Positions 30,377 through 42,109 of a stretch of 45,528 nt of DNA are shown in pieces; within the stretch, counting starts at the first letter, position 1; each line of letters opens with the position of its first letter. Origin of the DNA: Collybiopsis luxurians FD-317 M1 (taxonomy: Eukaryota > Basidiomycota > Agaricomycetes > Agaricales > Omphalotaceae). The stretch lies in the NCBI GenBank assembly GCA_000827265.1, contig KN834784.1:17901-63428 (forward strand), in the 5' to 3' direction. Below the pieces are notes generated by a model. That model searched no databases and was not told where the DNA came from. It saw nothing but the letters and a program-made list of their open reading frames with translations. The position numbers and the translations under genes are program-made.

Positions 30377-33300
30377 TTAGCAGGAAGAGAACTTACATTT
30401 ACTGTTTGATATGACAATGCAAGTGGAATGCCAACAGTCAGTCCATTTCATTCCATAAACAAAATTTGACCAGTCCACAGTAAGGGCAGAATTTACAGCA
30501 TCAGGAGGAATAGTATAGATTTGGAATTTATCTCTAAAACCACCCCTTATCCAGGGAGGAAGCCAAAGAATGAGTTCCCTATCTTGAGAACAGAGCCAGC
30601 CACGGTCATCAATATGACCTAATGAAATACCTGGAGGAAGGGGAATGTGATATGAATAGGGAAGAATGGCTCCAGAAAGAGGAGTGTAGACTGAGGGGAA
30701 GGGATCATAACTATGCCCTGATCTTTGAGTGCTCCAAATTCTTACAGTGTTATCATATGAGCCAGATACTACATGACGACCATCCAATGAATACGCCACT
30801 GAGGTAACCCAATTTGTGTGCCCTTGGAGTGGTTCCCCAACCTGCAGACCTGTTTGTGTATTCCAAACTCTTACTGACCCTCCTGAAGAGCCAGACACCA
30901 CATATTGTCCATTAGGTGAATATGCCACAGAGCAAACACCATGATTGTGGCCATTGAGTGGCTCCTTGGTCTGCAGACCTATGTGAGCATCCCAAATCCT
31001 TATTGTCTTATCATTCGAGCCAGACACCACATACTGACCATCAGGTGAATATGCCACTGCAGTAACTCCGCCAGTATGGCCTTCGAGTGGCCACCAAACC
31101 TGCACACCTGTTTGAGCATTCCAAATTCTTACAGTGTTATCATAAGAGCCAGACACCACATATTGGCCATCAGGTGAATATACCACTGAGGTAACCTTTT
31201 CAGTGTGGCCTTTGAGTGGCTCCCCAACCTGCAGACCTGTTTGAGCATTCCAAATTCTTGCTGTATTATCCTCAGAGCCAGACACCACAAATTGACCATC
31301 AGGTGAATATGCCACTGAGGTCACCTCTTGAGTGTGGCCTTTGAGAGGCACCCCAACCTGTAGACCTGTTTGAGCATTCCAAATCCTTACTGTCTGATCA
31401 TAAGAGCCAGACACCACATATTGACCATCAGGTGAATATGCCACTGAGCTAAGAGTTTTAGTGTGGCCTTCAAGTGGCTTCCCAACCTGCAGACCTGTTT
31501 GAGCAGCCCAGATTCTTACTGTCTTATCCCTTGAGCCAGACACTACATATTGACCATCAGGTGAAAATGCCACTGAGGTCACAAAGCCAGTGTGGGATTG
31601 GAATGGTCCTTCACCCCTCAGATATGATTGTGCATTCCAAATTATCATTGTCAGGTATAAATTTCCCCTCGGCATCGGGGAAAGGGAAGATTTACTGGCA
31701 GACACTACATGTTGACCATCAGGTGAATATGCTACTGAGGTAACAGGGCCATGATGACCTTGGAGTGGCACCCCAACCTGCAGACCTGTTTGAGCAGCCC
31801 AGATTCTTACTGTCTTATCATAAGAGCCAGACACCACAAATTGACCATCAGGTGAATATGCCACTGAGGTGACACATTGAGTGTGGCCTTTGAGTGTCTC
31901 CCCAACCTGTAGGCCTGATTGAGCATTCCAAATTCTCACTGTGGTATCCAAAGAGCCAGACACAATATATTGATCATCAGGTGAATATGCTACAGAGGTA
32001 ACATTATCAGTGTGACCTTTGAGGGATCCTCCAATCTGCAAATTTGTCTGAGCATTCCAAATTCTTACTGTCTTATCTGCAGAGCCAGACACCACATATT
32101 GCCCATCAGTTGAATATGCCACTGAAGTTACTCTATCAGTGTGGCCTTTGAGGGTCTCCCCAACCTGCAGACCTACTTGAGCATTCCAAATGATCACTGT
32201 GCAATCATCAGAGCCAGAAACCACATATTGATCATCAGGTAAATATGCAACTGAGGTAACCCAATTAGTGTGGCCTTTGAGTGCTTCCCCAACCTGCAGA
32301 CCTGTTTGAGTATTCCAAAATCTTACTGTCTTGTCTGAAGAGCCAGACACTACATATTGACCCTTAGGTGAATATGCCACTGAAGTAAACTTCCCAATGT
32401 TTCCATGGAGTGGCATCTGACCAACCTTCACAACTATGTGAGCATTCCAAATTACCAATTCACTTCTATTTGCAGTCACCACATATTGACCATCAGGTGA
32501 GTATGCTACTGAATTTTCATGTCCATCAGTATGTAGTCCATGCAACATCTCCCACCATCTTGTCTTCTGTCTATATTTTGTTACTTTTACGACTTTCCTA
32601 GGATTTATGATCTTTTCTCCTCTCAGTACAGAGTTTGAAGGCATAAGTACACACCCTGATAAATACAGATGCAGTGTACTATCATGTAATGCCACAGCAA
32701 ATACTTTTACAAACTGTTCCAACTCTTGCATTATATTTCTCATGACAGTGTTCTAACTCTGTATTAATTACCGCTCACCCATTGAAAAGTTATTCTTACC
32801 TTTATCTTCCAAGCCCAATTTTTAATTGCACTTGTACTAACTATGACTCTATAGACTTTCCCCATTAAACTCATACATTCCAGCCAGAATATTATTTGAG
32901 AACTGCTTGTAAGATCTTTTACACCTTTGACAATGACATCAGTTGCTTCGGTATTCTCTACATGGTGTGCCCACCATTGTGCACTGTATTGTAATTGAGA
33001 TGAGATGTTTTCATCAATCCTTTTTTCCAGATCCCTTATCTCATGATTTGGAATTGAGGAAGTTTCTAGATCGCAGATGTTAAATTTCAGTTCTGTATTG
33101 AGCACTTTCATACAGATTGTAGCCAAATTGTGATGTTGCGAGGCTCTTTGAATCTTGAATTCTGTGGGGCATTCTTCAGAGCCTAGAAATTCTGCCAAAG
33201 ATAGATGGTAATAAATCTTCCCATTGTTTAAATATAACACTGCTTTCAAAACATCAATGACTTTCTTCACCACAGCATCAGTCACATTTGACCCTAGCCT

Positions 33301-34584
33301 AAGCATTGTCACTAGAGTGTCCATTGTCAAAGGTTCATAGGCTGAGATGATTGACCCTAAAACAAATTGGCATTGGGACTGACTTTTTTTATTGGTGAAA
33401 TACTGCCTAAAGATCTCTGCATACAAGTTATACAATCTGGCATGGGGATGTTCAATATCACTCTCTTGCCTCCTTGACTGCAACACTACTTGAACATTAG
33501 CTGCCAAGTCCATTCCTAATTCTATGAATTCCATAGTAGTATGGGCCCAAATGAACAGTCCATTTGCTTTAGTTATGAGATTGTCTATGTCACTCTGTGA
33601 GATTCCATCATCAGCTAAGTATGTAAATCTTTTCTCGAAAAAAACCTCAATATCTCTATAAGCAGTATAATCATTGGTCAAGTCAAATTCCCAGACAAGC
33701 TCCTTGTTGACCATTGCCCTTTGTATTTCAACATTGAGGCGGCTGGTTACTACTACTCGGAGTCACTGAATCTTGATTAAATGAGATTGCAAGTGGTTCA
33801 AAAGAGTATACTGCTCAATTGGTTTTCCCCATTCATCTAGTCCATCAATGATAATAATGACAGGCTTTGATGCTCTGATGGTATACAATGGTTTGCACAA
33901 GATAGACAACTGCTCCCTGAGTGGGACACTGTTTACATGTAGAGAAACATCCTTCTCCATTATATCCAGTAAAGCTTTAGCAAATTTTGGATATATCTTT
34001 GCTAAATGATAGCCAATAGTTGGCACCAAAATGGAAGCATTACTTGTCTCTTGACCTTTTACACAATGGAAGGTCAATGCCAAGGTAACTTGGTCATTCA
34101 TTTCTCTTAGAGTTTCAGCAAGTGTGACTGCTATTGCACTCTTGCCACTTCCAGCTAACCCATGGATCCATGCCATACAGCTGTCTGGCTTGAGAACCCA
34201 GTGTTGGAGATCCTGAATAATCATCTTACAGGTTCCTCCCATGCAGCCGATCCATTTTTTGACAGGATTGGTAATCGGGTTGAACTTTTCTCTAATAAGT
34301 TCGATGTTATCTTTCCCTGTTTTGCAGGACTGTCATTTCTGACCAATAGAAATCAGTATTTGCCTTACCAAAATGTTGATGAACCTCGTGACGATGAACA
34401 TCCCTTCCTGCAGTGTAGAAAGCAGCTGATCCTGTTATTCCGAAATTGGATGCATCCGATAAGATTGATACTCGAGGCCTGGGAGATCCTGGCTCTGCAA
34501 TGCTGAGTTAGATAAAGAGAATTCATACTTAATCAGTCACTTGCCATGAGCATCGCTTTCGGGGATGGGATTTTCTTGTGACAT
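30377..34584 (-). pseudogene. NACHT-WD40 (STAND/NLR) gene, one in-frame TGA
   Basis: Four exons on the minus strand: 34545-34584, 34369-34494, 32800-34316 and 30377-32752, summing to 1,353 codons in one frame. Intron 1 (34495-34544) is a GC-AG intron with a CTAAC branch site; introns 2 and 3 are GT-AG. The short N-terminus carries the ASNFGITG..GRD motif usual before NACHT in mushroom NLRs. Walker A GLAGSGKS is at ~108-115, Walker B VIIIIDGLDEW at ~208-218, then a winged-helix-like region, then 14 WD repeats from about residue 630. Such proteins are NTP-driven sensors in fungal self/non-self recognition. Codon 240 is TGA, in a 'LRVVVTSR' context where homologs have Arg or similar (CGA lost). 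No dedicated effector domain is seen at the N-terminus. Confidence 0.88.
30740..32520 (-). repeat. 14 tandem WD40 repeats with near-identical units
   Basis: Each unit is about 43 codons with the frame GHT-xx-VTSVAYSPDGQYVVSGS-xD-x-TVRIWNAQTGLQVG. Most units are almost identical at DNA level, giving the strong tandem repetition seen from 30740 to 32520. Fourteen units fit two seven-bladed propellers. One unit (near 31640-31700) carries an extra ~10-residue loop. Two residues after GHT and those around SGSxD vary from unit to unit while the scaffold does not. Confidence 0.9.
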
Positions 34585-34779
34585 GATCAGTCATAGATGA
34601 TGGTTGTTGTTAAGAAGTGAACAGGACATGTGATTGAACAGTGTGAGAATTGACTGTATTTTCACCTGGCAGCAATGCTGAATACCATGTGCGTTACATA
34701 TCACACTACGCAGAACCCAAAAAATTACATGCGAAAAATGATGCATAAAATATATAGGAAGAAGTATGACTTTTTTGAC

Positions 34780-35000
34780 ATATTTTTCGGACCCAATTTT
34801 GCTCGACAAAGGAAAGGAAATTGAATTCCTATTGCAGTGTAAATCCCGCCTGAAAACAATGTGCTTTTACGCACATGAAAGAAGCCCTTTTATGCGCATA
34901 AAAGCATATCTTTTACAGCTGAAAAAGAAATTGGGACCTTATCGGGACTTCAGGTCCCGATAAGTGGGTCATTGTCGGGCCCAATTGCCATTTTTATCAA
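34780..35000. repeat. palindrome-rich block, possible small transposon
   Basis: Contains a perfect 18-bp palindrome at 34887-34904 and a hairpin at 34938-34964 (11-bp arms CTTATCGGGAC/GTCCCGATAAG, 5-nt loop). GGACCCAATTT near 34790 and AAATTGGGACC near 34929 form an imperfect inverted pair. No open frame of note. A MITE-like remnant is possible. Confidence 0.4.
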
Positions 35001-36560
35001 GGTGTACTTAGGCTACCAGAAAATGATCAGGCCATTGGATGGGACAAATCAACAAAAAATCAGTCACTTGTACAGGTAAGTTTCTCTGCCCTACTCTTGC
35101 AGGCTTCAACTAGCACCTCTCACAGGGCTGACAGCTCTGATTATGGATACTCAGCTAGAGCTTGTGAATGCTTTGGTGTCAATGAATGAGGATTGCAGTT
35201 GAGAATTCCCTCAGTGTTACTGAAATGGTGGTACAATGTATTGCCTCCCTTGAAAATCTTTGTGCTCTTGCAATGTCTCTCTCCAATAGGCTTGATTGAC
35301 TCCAATAGATAATCACTTCTTGTAGTTAATTCCAAAAGGGCATAAACTAATATTGACTTCAGAAGTACAAATTTTTGTCAGAATATCAGTGGTCTTGTGG
35401 GAAAATTACATATTCTCTGAGTATTTAAGGGCATCAGTGGAGTAACTAGCGATTTATCTCCCAGCCACTACATCTACTCTTGACTATCTACCCTATGCCC
35501 AAAACTTCTTCCACAAAGTACAAAGAGAAGCCCCAGATGCAATGCTTACCAATGAAACCAGTTAATATCTTCTAATGCAGCCATTAGACACCTTCTCCTG
35601 CTAAGGGGGCTCCTCGCAATGCTTCTCAGAGCACAGTCTTCCAGACACCAAAAATGAAGTGGACCCAATCTGTGGCACCCACAAGGATTTCACCTTGACT
35701 TTCTGCTCATTGTCTCACACCAGAAAAAGTGCATTTGTATTTCTCAAACATCATATAGTATTATTCAAATGGATGTTAGGTATCATTTAGGGAGGCACCA
35801 GCTTGCAATCTTTGCCCCCGTCCCAGACCTCTCTCTGCCTCTGGTGTTTCAACAGTAGGTGTTGTGCACATCCAGAAGGAAAGCCTCTTTAAGAATCTTC
35901 TACATCTTCAGATCTCACCACCTCAACCAAGATTTGATGGCAGCAAACTGGATAGTGTTGAAAAGCTATGGCTTCAGCATCATTATCCAGTTTACCTTGA
36001 TATAAGAAAAAATGCAGCTCAAAAGTTTGTATTTCTTGGATGAATTGCAGATGAATTTCTGCAAGCATTCCCAAGTTATAGCAATGCCATAGGCGGGACA
36101 CACCTTGACAAACTCAAGAATGTTGAGACAGTCAAACAAGCAGTTATTCCAGTGAAGCTCTTTGTCTCAATGAAGTAAACGCGCAGACTAACTAATCTTT
36201 CAGATGTATCCATGCCCACTTCAAGGCTCTTGCAGCCAGCACAAAAGTGTAAAGGGGCAGATGCACATGTACAATTGTGGTCATGAATTGTACAACTGTC
36301 ATAGAGTATCTAGTATACAAATGTGACTAATTGAAGAGATAAATAAGTACACTGCTCCACCAGTACAGAGTGCACAAGTACTAGTGATTCACAATTTATT
36401 GGTGCTTGTAATTCACAATTGTACATTAAGCACTCACAATTTGAACTACACACATCATCGATACAGTGCACAATTGTGCATTAGTTTTGAAGCCATAAGA
36501 AACATGTATTCAAGTCCAAACTCTAAGCCTCTCCTATCTTACTGCTTCTGTCCTCAGAAC
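35001..36560. other. decayed coding-like sequence, unassigned
   Basis: Plus-strand stretches read as protein-like but are broken by stops, for example IMDTQLELVNALVSMNEDCS then, in another frame, EMVVQCIASLENLCALAMSL (35140-35300), and QSTVFQTPKMKWTQSVAPT (~35620-35680). They may be one degraded gene or gag-like remnant. 36260-36490 holds AATTG palindromes listed separately. No feature can be named. Confidence 0.35.
36263..36490. repeat. GTACAATTGTAC-type palindromic words, block 1
   Basis: Clustered near-palindromes such as TGTACAATTGTG, AATTGTACAACTG, TCACAATTGTACA and CACAATTGTGC, centred on CAATTG. The same kind of cluster recurs at 42110-42345 and 43715-43905. Confidence 0.55.
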
Positions 36561-36573
36561 TGCTTGGCCAGTT

Positions 36574-37343
36574 ATGTCCAACCCACTTAACCCAATCTCC
36601 TCTGGAGAATATCTGCAAATTTCATCCAGAGAAGTGCTGCATCGCCTTGGTATCATAATGCAAGTCCTTCCTTGCTGCTGTGACTTTTGACTTGAGGTTT
36701 ATTAACTGTTCATCAGCATTGGCAATACTGCCTATGTCCCTTGTGATCTAACCCCCAATGCTGTGGAAAATCCCAAGGAAGAATCACTCTCTTCATTCAT
36801 TGGTGACATTCTTCCGGTATATGAAATTGTGACAACAGGATCAGATGACCGCTCTATGCAGTCCTTGAAAGAAAAAATAGGGATTGCATGGTTCAGTGTG
36901 TGGCCAGTTGAGGGTGATGATTTTCTTCTTGTTCTGGAGAAGGAAAGTTATGAATTGAAGGTATGCATTATCCTACTATAATCTTATTTGTGTCAGTGCC
37001 CAATACAACCTTTAATCAGAGAATCTTGGACCGGATCCATCAGACTCGGAAGAAACAGCAACAGCCTTATTGTAAGAGCAGCTCAGAAGATTGGGTTTCA
37101 CTCTTCCATACACAACTGTGTACCAGCCAATATGCTAACTGGGCTCATTATGTTCCACCTGCTCCAGGTCCAGTTATGCTCCACCTGGACCTTGATGACC
37201 CAGAAGATTGGATAGAGATTCTCACTCTTGCACTGTGTGATCCAACTCAGCCTCAACAGTGCAAAGGACATCCCATCTGGAATGAACAGAGGAATGACAT
37301 TCAATTAATTGAGGGATACAGTGATGTAGGGGATAATTGCTAG
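36574..37343 (+). CDS. hypothetical protein, spliced
   Basis: Exon 36763-36960 (or longer upstream) joins in frame to 37020-37343 through a 59-bp GTATGC..TAATCAG intron. A likely start is ATG 36574 (MSNPLNPISSGEYLQ), but the intron to the next exon (GTATCA..CATCAG) does not keep frame as I read it, so the 5' structure is uncertain or broken. Readable protein: acidic, with FSVWPVEGDDFLLVLEK, a Lys/Gln-rich segment and a Pro-rich piece before HLDLDDPEDW. No domain recognised. Its 3' end faces the next gene tail-to-tail (stop at 37343; neighbour ends 37396). Confidence 0.5.
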
Positions 37344-37395
37344 AACTATGCCTATTTATCTATGCTATCAATTGGTTTTTGACTCTATAAGAGCT

Positions 37396-38032
37396 CTACT
37401 TGGATTTCATGTATGTCCAATGTACTCCACACTTTGTAGAACCTGCAACCCTCAATGAGCCTTCCTCTCCACTAACAAGATAATCCATGAGTCTCTGGGA
37501 GGGCCTGCAATGTCGCTTTCCTAGACGGCGGTGTGAGAAAGCCCCTGCTTCTGTTGTAAGTGATGAATCCAGAGAGGCAGGGGCAGAAACTGAATTGCTC
37601 CCAGAATTCAAAACTGAGACTGAACAGTTCTGACTGAGAGACTGGTCTTGTTGCTTGACAACTGCTTTTGCCACTTGGATAGCTTGGCGGATGATTTCCT
37701 GCTTGACAAGCTCATCAACATCAATATGCACTCCAGGCAGATCCTGGACAACTGTTTCATAGTCAGGAATGCCCCTGTATTTTTTTATAACCCAAGAATG
37801 CAATTCCTGTGAATAAGAGTCCTGTGAGACCAATGAAAAAACAAAACAAGAAAGGTTTCAATACCACATGCAATTGACACAAACTCTCCTGCTCATGCTG
37901 GTAGCGCAAATGAGCAATCTGTTCCAGTGTGAATGAGGTGAGATCTCCATTGTTTATTTGATTATTAGGGATAGGTAGAATTGATTTGAGTTGGACATAT
38001 TGGTACACCAAGGACTCAATAAGTTGCTCCAT
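37396..38032 (-). CDS. hypothetical protein, two exons
   Basis: ATG 38032 (MEQLIESLVYQYVQLK), exon 37865-38032, intron 37822-37864 (GTATTG..CACAG, 43 bp), exon 37396-37821; 197 residues, frame kept. The N-terminal half is helical with IKKYRGIPDYETVVQD and a Glu/Val/Lys-rich helix; the C-terminal part is Ser-rich with a basic RRLGKRHCRP patch that could be a nuclear signal. No family recognised. It is divergent from the gene at 38197; only 164 bases separate the two starts. Confidence 0.6.
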
Positions 38033-38196
38033 AGTGTGGCGAGTCAGCTGTGATTGACTTAAATAAAATCTGAGCGTGCGGCATTTGGCATGAGCTTTAT
38101 GTGAGTGTGTGAGAAAGTAATGTGACGTGATTAACCAAGAGCTGTTCACAGTCCATCTCCACTGTCTAAGCTTCAACTTTGAACTGCATTGTCATT
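38033..38196. promoter_or_regulatory. shared divergent promoter interval
   Basis: 164 bases between the start codons of a minus-strand and a plus-strand gene. No clear TATA box on either side. Likely a bidirectional promoter by spacing alone. Confidence 0.45.
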
Positions 38197-38995
38197 ATGT
38201 CTGAAGATTTCACCACCCTTTCTCTTCCTGTAGAAGATCTTTCCAAAATCATGCTAACTTTAGAGGATACCATTAGCAGCATCCACCATTTCTTGTCTGG
38301 CATTGCACACAACATCTGGATTGCCCCTGACTCAACTTTGGTCATTCCTGCTGCAGATTTAGCTGGAGTACTAGCAGCAGCTGAAGAGGTGCAACGAGTT
38401 ATCACTATGCTTAAAACAAGTGAAGGTAGGGTACTCCATATCTGGGATTTAGTTGAGTATACTCATCCTTCAAAACACCAGGTTCCCTTCAATCAGTTCA
38501 GACAAGTGACTCATATGACCTTAATGATCAAGTCTCCAGAGGTAAATAGATTTCAAATCTCTGTACATCCCTAGGTGACCCTCGGGCATTTACAGAGTTG
38601 ACTGAAGCATGCCTTGCTTCTATCCAGCTGTCTCAAACTGCCAGTCTCGATTATGATAGGGTAACCAATGCTGTGGAATTGGTTGCATCCTTTGATGATG
38701 ATTACATTACTCCAATTGTTGCTCCTCCCCCTACCCCAATTGACTACAAGCAAACACAAAGATGCTGGTATGTTATCACCGTTGGACAAGCTGTTGGTAT
38801 CTTTACTTCGCTGTAAGTGGGTTCTTTTCTAATATACTGCAGTGACTCATAGCTTCTAGGAGCTTGGTGCATAGATTGGTGCATAAGGTCAAAGGGAATG
38901 TAATGCAAGCATTCAACGACTACAATAGAGCCAAAGCTGAATATGAACTGGCGAAGGATCTTGGCTTGGTAAAAATTGTTGCCTCACATGCTTGA
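38197..38995 (+). CDS. RNase H1 N-terminal (viroplasmin-like) domain protein
   Basis: Four exons, 38197-38425, 38482-38541, 38575-38812 and 38860-38995, join to 220 residues with the frame kept; introns are 56, 33 and 47 bp. Start chosen at MSEDFTTLSLP. The N-terminal half is helical and acidic. The C-terminal ~75 residues read RCWYVITVGQAVGIFTSL, then LVHRLVHKVKGNVMQAFNDY, then AKAEYELAKDLGLV. This matches the RNase H1 hybrid-binding / caulimovirus viroplasmin fold: aromatic-V-G-x-x-G-I-F, then V-x-G-x-x-x-x-x-F, then helix with A..Y..A...G.V. No catalytic RNase H domain follows, so it would bind nucleic acid rather than cut it. Such stand-alone proteins are common in mushrooms; their role is unknown. 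Confidence 0.75.
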
Positions 38996-39475
38996 TCTAC
39001 TGTATGTCCCATTACCAAAGGATGTACAATTCTAGGACAATCAAACTCAATCTTAAGCGCAACTTAAAATTTACCATTGATCCAAGTATGGTAAATTCAG
39101 GAAGTTACTGATTTATACTCACATTGAAAATCTGTACGCCAGCAATTGACTTGTCGCAACACCTGTGAACATTGAAGGAATTGGTAATTTCTATTCAATT
39201 GCTGGGTTTCAACTTTAAAGGGCAAGGTGAATTGGAAGCACAGTATGCCACAGTGAGATGGACAAATGAAGAAGGGGCATGAAGAAATGCACAATTTGTG
39301 GAAAATTATAGACTCGTCGAAGAAGTTTCCATGGCATGACAGACATGCACAAGTATGTAAAACTCATTTTGATTCTTGTGTGCCTAAATCGAAGGCTTCT
39401 GAAGCTTAAACAGAGGTGCGATGTCCTTTTCCAGACAACTGAAATCACATAATCACAATACATGTTGTGGGGGAC

Positions 39476-39500
39476 GTATATATATACATATTTATATATT
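39476..39500 (+). promoter_or_regulatory. TATA-rich core promoter
   Basis: A TATATATATA run at about 39477-39486 and TTTATATATTC just after it, 60-80 bases before ATG 39561, followed by a CT-rich leader. Confidence 0.55.
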
Positions 39501-39560
39501 CAATTCCATTTTCCTTGTTCCATTTCAACCTTCTTCTTCTCCTCCTCGCTACATATCATC

Positions 39561-41813
39561 ATGGGGAGGGAATGGACCACAAGCGATCAAAAAGAATTCT
39601 TGCAGCAATGCCTTCCCGAGTTCCTCAAAGTGCAGGAGGATAAGAAAAATCTGGCGCTGTTGGATTTCAAACAAAAGACATTAGCCGAATGGCTGGAGCG
39701 GTGGCCAATCAAAGGGTCTCAAAGCCCAGACCTGACTGTTTGTGATATTGCAGTGAAAAATTTGGAGCACAAGTGTGTGGTACGTCTTCTCCTATCCTCA
39801 CCAGTCAAGGCTGAACCGTGGCCCATAGCAAGTAGAAAACTGGTTTTATAACAGAACAAAGCACCAAGAGGCAAAGCCCCCACTCTCATGCTTGACAGTG
39901 TAAAAAAGGGCCGCATGCACAACAATCAAGAGCTTTTTGAACAACATTTCACTTCTGATGCTATTTCCACTCTATCAAAAGCCAAGGTCAAGCAGTATGA
40001 GAGTGAAGGTCAGACAGTTAACACTGGACTTTGAATGAAAGTGCACAATGAGGCACAAACGGAACTATACAGTGCAGCTGATGAAGACACCAAACTCAAG
40101 ATCCAACGGATGCGAGAAAAAGAGATCAAGACCCACAAGGCAGAATCTGAAGTGGAACTCGATGAGGATGGCGATCCAATAGTCAGTCCTTTGGCAGGGG
40201 AAGACAGAGAAAAGTAAGTACTCCACCGTTCTATGTCTATTTTTCCTACTACTTCCAAAACCCAGGTTCCTCTGTAATTTCATGGAAACATTCCACAAAT
40301 ATCAGAAGCGTATGGCATTGCTAGGCAGTCTTACCATCATGACTGTGGTGGCTAAATGAGATTTAGATGATGGGATTGTCAAAGCTTGGGGGTAATTATT
40401 CATATTTCAGTGTTTTTATTAATGTTAATATGATGCCAGAATCCAGATGAGCAAGAACAAGGCTGGACTCTGGTTCTGGGATGCATATCCAAAATATACA
40501 GAGACCATTGTCCAGCCTTTTGTAGAGTTCTCAGAGGGTGTTCTAGGTGAGTTACACACTCGGCATTATAAACACACACCTGACAAGCAGTAGAACCTCT
40601 TCCTAGTGGGGACAGTAGTAGTATTGGTGTTGACAAGACCAAGACAAATACAAGTGACAGTAATGGAGCCCACGATGATTCAGCTACTGATGGAATTGAT
40701 TCAGCAAAGGATGTTGACTTAATGAGTGCTAACAAGTCCGATCCAGACACATGCAATGCCACTGACAGTGCCAAGGATAGCGATGCTACATGCTCAAATC
40801 ACAGCCAGAAATTCCTTCTGAGCCCTGAATTGCAATGTGGCGCCACCCACCAAAGCAGCATGGTGTTGTCCTCGATGCAAGCCCCTATGGGACACGTAAC
40901 TCCAATTACTACTTCGGCGACTACTACAACGGACAGCGCATCTTTCGAAGACATTTTTTCCTCATTCATGTTGCATCCAGATTATACTAAATCTGTTCCT
41001 CACAGCCACACTCCCCTTGCGCTCAATCTTCAAATGTTCGGACTTATGTCCTCAGCTGACCAGTCGTCTCAGAGTGTGATCAATCTGTCTGAGCTATCCA
41101 TACCCAGGCCCAATAACTCTGACTGCACTGATCTCAGAACTTTCAGCAATCCATGTTTGAACCAGTCTATAATGGATGAAAGAGCCTTTTTACAAGAGAC
41201 ATTTGACAATTGGGGATCTCATCTGAGTTTGGACCCCGGTCAGTTTGATGTGAGCCACTCCAATCCTGATTTGGGAATCTTCTCTGGGGTTCTGTTCACT
41301 CACACTGACATGTCCGATATGCCTTCATTGGAGGGCCTACCACCTGGGGCCACCGCCACCGCTGAATCCCAAACAAACAAATTTGACTTCAGTTTGCTGT
41401 CCTCAATCTTCAACTCCAGGGGCACTGGCGGCGCTATTGGTGCTCAGTATAATCCCACCGCAGACATTTCAACAACCTTACCACCCAATTATACCCCCAA
41501 TGTGGCATACTCTGCAATTAGCAATGCAACCCATCCACAGTCTGGCCTGAATACCTCTGCAGGCAGTTCCATTGTTCAAACATCTGCAAAGAGTCAGCAC
41601 AAAAGGTGTCGGGGATCTGGAGAAACTGAGAGGCAACCAGAAGTTGAAGGCGATAAAGCAAAAAGAGGTAAAAAGGGGACAGCTACAAGGGTAGCGGAGG
41701 TAAAAACAGGGAAGGACATTGCTCAGGAACAACAGGCTACGTCTTCTACTGCCGGTACTAGTCGCCACAGTCGAACAATCAAACTCACTGAAAAAGCTCA
41801 GCAGATGCAGTAG
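39561..41813 (+). pseudogene. basidiomycete-family hypothetical protein, decayed
   Basis: Five exons, 39561-39779, 39829-40213, 40266-40391, 40440-40546 and 40591-41813, with GT-AG introns of 44-52 bp; about 686 codons. The N-terminus (MGREWTTSDQKEFLQQ) and VENWFYNRTK segment resemble a widespread unnamed Agaricomycete family that begins with a Trp-Thr-x-x-Q helical module; I know it only as uncharacterised. The middle has LWFWDAYPKYTETIVQPF; the C-terminal 400 residues are Ser/Thr/Asn-rich with a basic KAKRGKKG patch, a likely nuclear signal. Breaks: a one-base frame change near 39870 (AAAGCCCCC) and TGA codons near 40033 and 40358, both fitting lost CGA. A nuclear regulatory role is inference. 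Confidence 0.65.
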
Positions 41814-42109
41814 GGAGTTCTTGACATTTACTACTCATGTACTCCGCTGCATAATCGCAGTGATATACTGTCTTGTTACTTTCAAAATAACAGCATTAGC
41901 CTACGCTCACAACTAACTTCGTCTATTGCTCTCTAAGTGTACTACAACACTTGTTAATATGCTGTCTTTTCAATTCAAGTAATAGTAAGTACTAGTGTTT
42001 ACTACTAATGAGGCCATTCCTGTGACTTTTAACAACATCTGTGCAACATTGTTGTGTTTGGAATGTAAGTACTCAGAAAAAAATATTCACACAAGTTATT
42101 AGGGTATGT

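Noticed and set aside
30740..32520. Tandem repetition considered as CRISPR or satellite
   Set aside because: The units are ~129 bp, coding, and give WD40 repeats in one frame; no short direct repeats with unique spacers.
32752..32757. Acceptor ACAG at 32758 for the third NLR intron
   Set aside because: It would put a TAG in frame; the next AG (ending at 32753) keeps the frame and is preferred.
34160..34506. Plus-strand 114-codon frame across the NLR 5' end
   Set aside because: It is antisense to the P-loop exon and first introns; no own features.
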